From Diphasiastrum complanatum (taxonomy: Eukaryota > Streptophyta > Lycopodiopsida > Lycopodiales > Lycopodiaceae): a stretch of DNA of 64,000 nt. The notes beneath the pieces are model-generated. The model was not told the origin of the DNA and made no database searches. It saw nothing but the letters and a program-made list of their open reading frames with translations. Shown in pieces: positions 46,588-56,837 of this stretch; position 1 is the stretch's first letter, and each line of letters starts with the position of its first letter. The position numbers and the translations under genes were made by a program. The stretch is from assembly GCA_029204225.1 (NCBI GenBank), contig CM055097.1:46643001-46707000 (forward strand). Direction: 5' to 3'.

Positions 46588-49500
46588 ATGACTTCAATGA
46601 GTGTCTTTCTATTAGAAGCAAGTGAAAGATTGTCAACCTCCAATTACTCAATTTGGAAGGTTAGAATAGAATCTGTCTTAATACTACAAGATGTAAGGAT
46701 ATTGTACTTGGCATTGAAGAAGAACCACAAATTCCTCAAGAAATTCCAAAGTACAAAAAGAGAGCCAAGATGGCTCTGCATTATATTAATATGAATGTCT
46801 CAAATGACATCTTAAGAGAAATTGGTGCCTGTATTAATGCCAAAGATGCTTGGGATACCCTTAAGTCTATCTATGAGGCAAAAACTACTTCTAGACTTCT
46901 AACACTAAGAAACCAAAATTTTCAAAGTGTACAAAGAAGTGATGAATGTGCTTCATCTTATGTAATGAGAGTTAAAGACCTCCATAGAGAATTGTCATGC
47001 ATAGGAGACTTAATGAGTTAAAGGAGGAATATGACAACCTTGTTCAGAGTTATGCCATTAAGGAGGAGCTACCAAGTTTGGAAGCACTCCAAAGTGTGCT
47101 CATTTCTGAAAAAATCAAGACAAGAGTATAAACTCTTGAAAATGGAGAGACTATCTCTTAACATTGATGGTAAAGCTCTCTTTACCAAAGACAAGCACAA
47201 GACAATAAGTAAGAATCAACAACAATCCTCTTCAAGCAAGAACAATCTTATTTCCAAGGAGAAAGGAGATGAGGATGAGTCCTCTCAAGCTTCCACATCC
47301 ATGAAGAAGAAGAAAAACATCAAGTGTTTCTTTTGTGGCAAGAAGGGGAATTATGCCACCAATTGCTTCAAGAAGAAGAGTCAATTCAAGCAAGCCAACA
47401 TTTCTAATGAAGAGAAGGAAGATGCTCATGCAAGTGATGGAGAGGGATCTCTTATGGTCTCGAGTTTTTCTTCATCACCTTTCAAGAAGGATGGTTCGTG
47501 GTATATCAACAGTGGAGCTTCCTCGCATATGTGTAGTTCCAAGTATTCTTTTTCATCCATGTCACCTTATGAAGGAGCCAAGAAGTCCATCTACACAGCA
47601 AATGATCATGAGTGTGCTATTGAAGGCATAGGGACCATTCCCTTAAAGCTTTCTTCATCAAAAGTTCTTTCTCTGTCTAATGTACTTTTTGTTCCCAAGT
47701 TAACAAAAAATCTTATTAGTGTTGGGCAATTGTTTGATAGTGGACTAGATGTGAATTTCAATGTTGATACATGTACAATCAAGAAGCATGATGATATCCT
47801 TGCATTTGGGTCTAGATATGGTGGAATCTAGAAGCTTGATCCCAAAGAATATGCTAAATCTTGTGATAGTGCTTTTGCTACTCATATGTCTTTGGAGGAA
47901 CTATGGCATAGAAGGTTGGGACATCCTAACTATAATTCTATGGTGTCCATGGTCAAAAAAACCAAAGCTATTGGCTTGCCTAATCTTATCTCCAAGAATC
48001 TCAAGCCATGTGACGCTTGTGCCATATCTAAGTCTCATAAGAAGCCTTTTTCAAAGTCATCTATCAAGACTACACATCCATTGGAGCTCATACACTCGGA
48101 TGTGCACTTCTCATCTTCAAAGAGCAAGGGTGGTGCTACTTGCTTTGTAACTTTCATTGATGATTTCACAAGATTTACTTGGGTATATCTTCTAGCTTCA
48201 AAATCTATGGTGTTTGACTATTTCCTAAAGTTCAAAGCTCTAGTTGAAAAGCAATTTTCTTACAAAATCAAGATTCTTAGAAGTGATGGAGGTGGTGAAT
48301 ACACTTCCAATAAATTTCATGATTATTCTGAGCTTAAAGGCATTAAAATGGAGTTTTCTTGTGCATATACACCATCTCAAAATGGGGTGGCTGAAAGAAA
48401 GAATAGAACACTGCGTGAATGTGCCAAAACCATTAGAGTTGAGGCATCCTTGCCAAAAGACTTTTGGGGTGAGGCTATCAATTGTTCAAACTATCTTTGC
48501 AATAGACTCCCTCATGTTGCACTTGGAGGAAAGTCACCATATGAAGCACTCTATTTGAAGAAACCTAAGGTTGAACACCTTAGAGTATTTGGATGCATAT
48601 GCTTTGTCCATATTCCCTTGGAAACGAGAAAGAAAGATGATCCTTGTGCAAGCGAAGGAGTAATGGTTGGATATTCATCCAACAAGAAAGCCTATCGAAT
48701 CTACATGATCTCTACCTCTAAAGTAATTGATAGTAGAGATGTAGTTTTTCGAAAAGTCCAATCTTGGAGGGGCCGAGATCAAGCAACCTCAAAATCTATC
48801 ACCTATTGTTATTGAAGACAACCAACATATGGAGGAGTCAAGATTTGAAGATGGAAGTCCTTGGATTTTCACTCCTGGAAGATCCATGAGGGAGAGATCC
48901 GATCCCAAGAGGCTCACTTATGATGACAAAGGAAAACAAGTGGATCTTGATTCCGCTTATGCTTATTTTGTTTCTCATGAGGAGCCCAAAGATGTTCAAG
49001 AAGCCCTCAATACCAAGGAGTGGTATGAGGCCATGAAGATTTAATATGATGCCTTGATCACCAACCACACGGGAGCTAGTGGATCCACCACCTTACATGC
49101 ATATCATTGGATGCAAGTGGGTGTTCAAGATCAAGTACAATCATGATGGCTCCATCAACAAGTACAAAGCAAGATTATGTGCTAGAGGCTTTGCACAAAT
49201 ATATGGCCTTGACTATGAAGAAACCTTTGCTCCTGTAGCAAAGATGGTGACAATAAGAATCATAATATCTCTTGCCTTATTTTTTTAAGTGGAAACTGTT
49301 TCAACTTGATGTCTCCAACGCTTTTTTGAATGGCTATCTTGAGGTGGAGATATACATGGAACAGCCTCAAGGATTTATCAAGGATAAATCTAAGGTGTGT
49401 TTGCTATTTAGAAGTCTTTATGGCTTAAAGCAAGCACCTAGATCATGGTATTCAAGACTCAACAACTTTCTACTTTCATTAGGATTTGTGCTTAGTGACT

Positions 49501-49925
49501 ATGATCCTTCTATGTACTTAAAATTTGATGGTAGTAATATTGTCATTCTTCTAATCTATGTAGATGACATTATTCTTAGTGGAAGTTGTTTGATGCTAGT
49601 TCAAGAAACCAAAGATGCATTAGGAAAAGAATTTAAAATGCAAGATCTAGGAGAGATCCATTACATTTTGGGCCTTGAGATTGATTTTCATGAAGAGTAT
49701 GCTTTTATTTTTCAATCTAGATATGTCTTTTCTATGTTGAGAAAATTCAATATGCAAAGTTGTAAAGGCATAGATACTCCCATGGAGCAACATGTAAAAG
49801 ATCCTATTAAAGGTGATGAAAGATCCTTCGAAGACATCACACTTTATAGGAGTCTTATAGGCTCTTTAATTTGGCTTACTATCACTAGACCCGATTTGAG
49901 CTATTGTGTGCACAAATTGAGTCAA
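46588..49925 (+). pseudogene. Copia D gag-pol, broken
   Basis: Gag starts at ATG 46588 (SSNYSIWKV in the family style is here TSNYSIWKVRIES) and is frameshifted near 46790 and 47020. The zinc knuckle reads CFFCGKKGNYATNC. Protease reads SWYINSGASSHM: the catalytic Asp is replaced by Asn. A stop lies at 47829. The integrase frame 47886-48815 is open and keeps HSDVH, RSDGGGEY and AERKNR. Reverse transcriptase is split by shifts near 48815, 49044 and 49288, but GCKWVFKIKYNHDGS, LFQLDVSNAFLNG and YVDDIILSG are readable. The frame ends at 49958 in repeat sequence. The copy is dead, with protease and frame both lost. Confidence 0.8.
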
Positions 49926-51150
49926 TTAAATTTGAGCTATCCTGAATCATATGGATGAAATTTGAGCTATGTGATAATGCTAAGCTCAAGATTAATCTGA
50001 TTTCATCATTCTTGAGAAATAGGGACAAAAATTCAGTGATCCCAAGTAACTCATCATTCATTGTCATAGTTTGAATTAGAGTATTGATTAGTAGATGTTC
50101 AAATGTAATTTGAAGAGATAATTTGCCTATTTTTAGTGATATAGACAACAATATGAGCTACCTCAAGTGATACGCACCAATTCCATCAATGAGAGATAGG
50201 ACTCAAGCAATCTAAATGCTTTGAAATTGAGATAGATTGAGTTTTATCACTTGATGAGCCATATAGAGTGATTCCTAAATTGTAGTATAGGCATTGGATT
50301 GAAGCTATTATGACATGTAGACATAAAATTTGTGCTAGTTTAATGTCTTGGACACAAGATTCCTCTAATTTTATTATTGAGTGATAATGTTCAAAATCGA
50401 GCCATCTTGAGTAATATACATTGAATTTCAGCTATCTCGTGTGATAGGGGACAACTTCATCAACAAGGGATAAAGTTCAAGTAGTCTAAATGTACTACAC
50501 TTATGAATGATTGAATTTGATCACTCAATGAGTCATGTCAACTAATAAAGTTCAAAATTACATGTTGTGTGTTAAATTTGAACTATCTTGAGTCATGTGC
50601 ATGAAATTTGAGCTATGTAATTGTCCTAAGCTTAGGATTTGTCTGATTTAATTGCTCGATGAACACTCTTGAGCGATGAGGGCCAAAATTGAGTCATCTC
50701 AAGTGACATAAAATTTGGGAAATTTTGTGCCATAGGGATCAATTCTATCAACAAGGGATCGAACATGAGCAATTTAAATGTATTGAAGTCGATATTAGAC
50801 AAATTTGATCAATCAATGAGCCATGTCCATAGACGAGAACCAAAATTGAGCTTTTTGTGTGTAGGCATCGAGCTCTAACAATCTGAAGCTCCTAACATTG
50901 AGATTGGTCAATTTTGATCATTTCATGAGTTATGCTTAATGGTAAGCACCAAATTGCTTGTCGGGCATAATTTATATTTGAGCTGTTAATTTGGGTGACA
51001 CATCAACTTTGAATGATTTGAAGCTGGAAAGTAGCTCGACATTCCTTGAATTTGATCACTCTATGAACAACCTCTCGTGTAATACATGTAAAAATCTATC
51101 TCCATTTATGGATTGCATCCATTTTGAGCTATGTCAAGTGACAAAGGCAC
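49926..51150. repeat. 'GAGCTATC' repeat field, third block
   Basis: This is a continuation of the right block beyond Copia D, with the same words (TTTGAGCTATCT, AAATTGAGTCATCTCAAGTGA). No gene. Confidence 0.6.
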
Positions 51151-51969
51151 AACTTTACAATACATAAAAATATTTTTTAATCCATAATTCAGAAAGTATC
51201 TAGAAAATTAAGTTAAGACACTTTTCTTTTAGGAAAATGTTTTCCTAGCTAGAAATCTATAAAAAATTAAGGGTTTTCCTAGATGAAATCTATGCAAGAT
51301 ACATTTTATAACTAGAAAATCTTTTTACTAGTTAGAGATGGTGCAAATGTATGAGGATTTCAATGTTTTCCTAGATAAAATTTGTGCACATACATTTTTT
51401 AAGTAAAAAAAATGTTTTCCTAGTTAAAAGGGGTCCAAATCAACTTTTAAACTATTAAATTAGGGAAAAACATGTGGAACTAGGAAATTACAATTTTCCT
51501 ATCTAGAAACATGCCATATTTTTCTGTAGAAACATGCCATATTTTTCTTGCGGTTTGGGTTTCATGGATTCATGTGCTCTATCCTTTGACTATTGCAGCT
51601 TGGTTTAGAGAGTCCAGGAGGCGCCCAGTGAAGGGTGGTGCCTGGTCGTCAGTCCTGAGTCTGACTTCTGTCCAAAAGCATAGCTTGCTCTTACATATGT
51701 ACATATATGTATTCTGTTCTAAAGTACTATAGTTCACGTGTTGATTGATAAATATTGTTAGATACCAGTCGGTTCAATCCGGTCAATATTGGAGGTGGGA
51801 TTTGCGTGTTGTTGTTGTTATTGTTGTTGTAATGTAAGTCCTAAGTACAATTGCAAAGCCGTGTTGAACAAGTTCTAACGTGTGTGAGGAGGATACGAGG
51901 ATACATAAGATTGTTATTGAGATGATCTCATTATAAATAAGATCAATGCTGTAGCCAGCTTGGAGTCGG
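51151..51969. other. Intergenic; TTTTCCTAG-rich patch
   Basis: No gene. TTTTCCTAG recurs near 51231, 51284, 51375, 51415 and 51501 with similar surroundings, and a 22-base word (ACATGCCATATTTTTCT type) is doubled at 51509-51557. The rest shows nothing I can name. Confidence 0.4.
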
Positions 51970-52364
51970 AGTTGGAAGCCAAGATTATTGGTATGTGCTT
52001 GCTGCGCTGTACTCGGGCACTGACTTGCTGAAGAAGAAGACTAAGTTTGAAGTGCCTATAAAAGGCTACAACTGTTCTCATCAGGCTCACCCACACACCT
52101 GATCTTCCAGCCGAATGCTGCATCTGCTCTGGTTTGGTTTGTGAGAAAAGGGATCAAACTCAGCTACTGAGGCTAATATAAAAGGTTCCACCTTTTGAAA
52201 GCTCCAAGCCATTCTTCTAGTAAGCTGAGAGGCTAATTAATTGATTGTGCGGATTGTAAAGTTGTGTCCTGGATAGTGTGTCATATCACCAAGGCCAAAA
52301 GAGTTGTACAGAAAGACTTCTGTTGAACAGGGAGTTACTATGAGGGCATCTAACCTCGGACCCG
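51970..52364 (+). promoter_or_regulatory. Upstream copy of the oxidase promoter and start region
   Basis: This is a tandem copy of 52397-52778. It contains the TATA box TATAAAAGG at 52057-52065, a 5' untranslated region, an ATG at 52340 and the first eight codons (MRASNLGP) of the oxidase. After these the frame runs for 24 codons in total and stops at 52412-52414, before the real start. Transcripts from this TATA box would carry this short upstream frame. Confidence 0.75.
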
Positions 52365-52396
52365 AAAAATGTTTTTTTGGAATGAGAGAAGGTATC

Positions 52397-52778
52397 AGTT
52401 GGAAGCCAAGGTAATTGGTATGTGCTTGCTGCACTGTACTCGGTCACTGACTTGCTGAAGAAGAAGACTAAGTTTGGAGTGCCTATAAAAGGCTACAACT
52501 GTTCTCATCAGGCTCACCCACACACCTGATCTTCCAGCTGAATGCTGCATCTGCTCTGGTTTGGTTTGTGAAGAACTTCAGCTACGGAGGCTAATATTAA
52601 AGGTTCCACCTTTTGAAAGCTCCAAGCGATTCTTCTAGCAAGCTGAGAGGCTAATTCATTGTGCGGATTGTAAAGTTGTGTCCTGGATAGGGTTTCATAT
52701 CACCAAGGCCAAGAGAGTTGTACAGATAGACTTCTGTTGAACAGTGAGTTACTATGAGGGCATCTAACCTCGGACCCG
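52397..52778 (+). promoter_or_regulatory. Promoter, 5' UTR and start of the oxidase gene
   Basis: The second copy of the duplicated unit, joined to the intact gene. TATA box TATAAAAGG lies at 52484-52492, about 270 bases before ATG 52754. The two copies differ at scattered sites and by small deletions (395 against 382 bases). Confidence 0.75.
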
Positions 52779-54966
52779 GATGGCTTGCTAAGTTTTCTGT
52801 TTTGGCATTCTTAATCTTAGTAGTGCTACATCTCGCCGTGACGACAGAGGCCAAAGCGCAAATCAGACATTACAAATGGAAGGTTGACTATTTGTACGTT
52901 TCACCAGACTGTGTAGAAAAGGTGATAATAGCAATCAATGGACAATATCCGGGCCCTACGATCCGTGCTCATGCTGGTGATACCATTATTGTGGAGCTTG
53001 AGAATGGCTTACCTACAGAGGATGTGGTGATACACTGGCATGGCATCCACCAGGTCTGTCTCTACTGTAGATCTATTCGTAAACGAATACTCTTAACTGA
53101 TTACTATCCACATGACTGCTTCTGTGGCCTTTAATTATTTCAGGTAACTTGCACTACGTGACATATCTAGTTGCCAAACTTTTGCAGGTTGGAACACCGT
53201 GGTATGACGGAACCGCGTTCGTCTCTCAATGTCCAATCAATCCTGGAGAGACTTTCACGTATAAGTTTGTGGTGTCCAGAGTAAGATTCTGTTTGCTACG
53301 GATATCACCTATTGATCTCTAAATGACATCTTCTGTCCAATTTTGTGATTCAGCGAGCGGCTGGATTCTATGGTTCCCTTATTGTTGACCTTGAGCATGG
53401 TGAAAAAGAACCATTTGCTTATGACGGCGAACTCAGCATCATCCTCAATGACTGGTGGCATCGTTCCATGTATGATCAAGAAACCGGACTGTTTGCCATT
53501 CCATTCAGATTTGTCGGAGAGCCACAGGTGTTTATGCTTACCTACAAACTTTTCCTTACGATTGATTCTGTTGCCATTAACAATTTAATATGTGAAGATC
53601 ATGAGCACATTTCTTACCTTACTTACGCAATATTGTGATGCATATGCAGTCGCTGCTGATCGAGGGTCGTGGTAGATACAACTGTTCGCTTGTGCCAAGT
53701 GGCTCTGTTGCTGGATCTGGCGATTGTGTCAACTGTAACAGCTCAAATCCTCAATGTCAACCATACATCCTTCCTGTGGAACCTGGAAAAACCTACCGTT
53801 TACGCATTACTAGCGTTGCATCGTTATCGTCGTTGAATTTCATACTCGAGGTATGGATTCAAAGTTAGTAATATGCCAATAATAATACATTTATTTCACT
53901 GGATCAATGCCACTCGATTTTGCGTATCGACCTCTTCGACTACTCTAGCTCTTTTGTATTACCACGTATGCTACATATGCTATACAGAAAGCCTTATCAG
54001 CCGCGAATTGATTTCTTGCAGGGTCATAATATGACAATCGTGGAGGCCGATGGCTACAGTGTAGATCCTGTCGTTGTAGAAAACCTTGATGTGTATTCGG
54101 GAGAAACGTATTCTGTGCTTTTCACGGCAAATCAGAACCCCTCTAGAAACTACTGGGCCGCAGTCAGTGTGCGAGGCAGAAATCCAGCAACCCCAACAGG
54201 TCTGGCCCTTCTCAACTACCTTCCAAATCCCTCATCGCTCCTTCCTTCCACCCCAAGCCCCGTGAGCCCAGTCTGGAACGACTTCGATTACAGCTTGAAC
54301 CAGAGTAAGCTGATTGTCGCAAGAAAAGGATACGAGGTACCTCCACCTCCTAAACCAGATCGACAGCTTATCTTTCTCACAACTCAGAACAAAGTAAATG
54401 ACAGAATCAAGTGGGCCATCAACAATGTCACCTACGTACCTACGTCAACACCAGTGCTAGCAGCTCTCAAATACGGCTTGAAGAAAGCCTACGATTCCAT
54501 CCCTCCTCCCGATTATCCCGCCCGCCCCTTCAACATCAGTGGTCCCCCTGCAAATCCCAATGCCACAGTTGGCAGCGGAGTCTACACCTTCCAGTTTGGA
54601 AGCGTGGTCGACGTGATCCTTCAGAATGCCAACACTCTCAATCCAAATAACAGCGAGATCCATCCTTGGCATCTACACGGGCACGATTTTTGGGTGCTGG
54701 GCTACGGAAAGGGCATTTTTGATCCTGCCACTGATCCTCAAAGCTACAATCTCAAAAATGCACCACTAAAAAACACAGTGCCTGTATTTCCTTATGGTTG
54801 GGTTGCCTTAAGGTTCAGGGCAGACAATCCAGGGGTATGGCCATTCCACTGTCATATTGAAGCTCACTTCCATATGGGCATGGGCGTGATCTTTGCAGAA
54901 GGGTGGGATAGGCTGCCAAAGCTTCCCAAGTCTATTCTTGGTTGTGGCTTGTCCAAGTATCTCTAG
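52754..54966 (+). CDS. Ascorbate-oxidase-type multicopper oxidase lacking one copper motif
   Basis: Five exons, all phase 0: 52754-53053, 53188-53280, 53354-53527, 53650-53850 and 54022-54966, giving 570 residues. Introns are short with GT-AG ends. A signal peptide (about residues 1-33) implies secretion to the cell wall. The three cupredoxin domains of L-ascorbate oxidase are readable. Ligands present: His94 and His96 (HWHG), HPWHLHGH at 470-477, and [12 protein letters not shown] at 532-543 with Cys533 and Met543 for type 1 copper. Missing: the segment with the second HxH (family YFYHGHYGMQ), which should lie between VVSR (131) and RAAGFYG (132 onwards). The intervening 73-base intron does not encode it. 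Without it the trinuclear copper site should be incomplete, so this is either a non-catalytic homologue or a young pseudogene. Ascorbate oxidase oxidises apoplastic ascorbate with O2. Confidence 0.85.
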
Positions 54967-55241
54967 ACTTTTCATTCATTCGGCAATAGTGAAGAGATAT
55001 TGTGCAGGCAACACTTCACAAATTTCTCAACCATATTCTTTATTGAGTTTACAGAGATGAGAAGTTCTTATAAACAAACAATACACATGGCATTTCATGA
55101 GATATATGCCTTCATTAATTGATGATCGAGACACCAACCGCATAAGTTGTGAACAATTGCTATAAAAGTTGGGAGCCCAACATCAGCCTGTAATATGTAT
55201 ACAATCAACTTTTGTTGAATTGATCCCAATGCCCATACAGG

Positions 55242-55247
55242 AATAAA
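55242..55247 (+). terminator. Candidate poly(A) signal of the oxidase gene
   Basis: AATAAA, about 275 bases after the stop codon. It is the first canonical hexamer seen in a plausible 3' UTR. Plant signals are loose, so this is only a candidate. Confidence 0.4.
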
Positions 55248-55249
55248 AA

Positions 55250-56837
55250 GAGAAAATTCATACAATTTCCTTGATTCAAGTGAACATAACTAGGAAAATA
55301 TGGACTAGGAAAAGTGGCACGTTCCGTAGATTGTGAATCTAGGAAATTTAAGGATAATAGGGAATTGAGTCCTTAAAATGCCCCCGGGAACTGCAAACTA
55401 GATTGCATTCCCTATAGACAGAATTGCATTTAAGTTTTCAATTTCCTATATATAGCCTCTGAGCCTTAACATAGCTAATTTGATGATTCTATGTCGACAT
55501 CCATAAGTGAGATTTAGCATTGTCTTAATATTAGTAGATCAAGCAATGGGAGCAGTACTATTGTTCTAAAAATCAGGAAGTTGAAGAATGTGAAAGACTT
55601 ACAATTTGGATTATTTCAACAAATTCTCGGTAAATCATCACTTTGTTTGAATTGCCTAATCACAGTTTCACAAAGAGAGCTTCCAACACTTTAATATTAT
55701 TCAAAAGACCAGGACCACTTGCAAAAGCATCAATATTTTACTACTTAGTAAATCACCACATTAATTGAATTGAATAATGAGAACTTTTAGTAAGAAATTT
55801 TTCAGACAAGAAGAGCTTTCATTGACTTCAATATTCTAGGAAACAATCAAACCCATTAAATTGCAAAAGCAACATTTTTTGACCAAAATGGATCATCAGC
55901 TCTCATTGTTTAGAGACAGATGTGCTACTTGAAAAAAAAAACAGGTATATATACTAAGTCGTTTACGTCATTAGGGACACTTTTCCGTTAGCAACGGGAT
56001 CAATAAGAGTAAATGATGGTTTTTTCGACTTTTGTTCATTACACAATGATTTAGGTGGTTTTGTTGGCTGTCTTTTGCTTTTTATTGAGCCAGTTTTGGC
56101 TTGAATAAGAAAAAAAGCAAGAAAAGAAGCACAAAAAAGACTAATCACTGGTTGAGAGTGTTGGTGATCTTTTACAGGTTTTGCATGGGGATTCTTTGTG
56201 GAGTTGCAGGTTTTTTGTTGCATTTTCCAGCAAACTAATGGTGGTTTGCAGGTTAATGAGCCAGTATGGCCATCATTGTGGTGGTTTGGGTCATATAGAA
56301 GCCTATTCTGTGTGAAGAATGGCCAAACCTGCAAATTCTGAGTTCAAAGGAAAATTGGGCAACATCTACCCTGATTCTTCTCAGACATAATGTAATCTAA
56401 GCCTGCTAAACTGTAAATGTCTATTGCTTATGCATTTGTGAAGACAAATGGAGGTTTAAGCAAACTTAGCCACATCCTAAAGCAATCCTTATTGCAAAAA
56501 TAACAGTTGAAGGCAATTTTTTGCATAAAGAAGGATATTTTATTCATGACTAAATCAGAGTTCAGGCTTTAGATAAGCTTATCATCTGTAAAATCGCCCA
56601 TGAGGCTTCAACAATCAATAGCAATAGTTGTAGGCAGTAGTTTTTTGCTTAATAGTTTGATTGCTAGCACATGAATATGAACTGTGAAAGAAAGAGACAT
56701 CAGAAAAAACAGTGGTTAAGCTTCCCAAAACGCGCTACACCTGCAAGGCAAATGAAAATCTACCAAACATCACTCGACCACAAGAACACATATAGCAAAT
56801 ATCCACGCACAATACAAAGGAGGACGCACGGGCAAAA
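55250..56837. other. Intergenic, no gene recognised
   Basis: A 123-codon frame at 56334-55963 (minus) has no recognisable domain and no neighbour that supports it. No repeat pair was found. Confidence 0.4.

Larger units (their letters stand above)
45391..49925 (+). mobile_element. Copia retrotransposon D, 3'-truncated
   Basis: A plus-strand Copia related to element A. A 5' LTR, the primer-binding site TGGTATCAGAGC at 46004-46015, gag, protease, integrase and reverse transcriptase are present in order. The sequence breaks off at about 49925, just after the DLSYCVHKLSQL motif, and continues as 'GAGCTATC' repeat, so RNase H and the 3' LTR are missing. The untranslated leader 46016-46587 has no gene. 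Confidence 0.75.

Noticed and set aside
55963-56334. 123-codon frame on the minus strand
   Set aside because: No recognisable domain, no splice or promoter context, and a Lys/Pro-rich composition expected by chance in this DNA.
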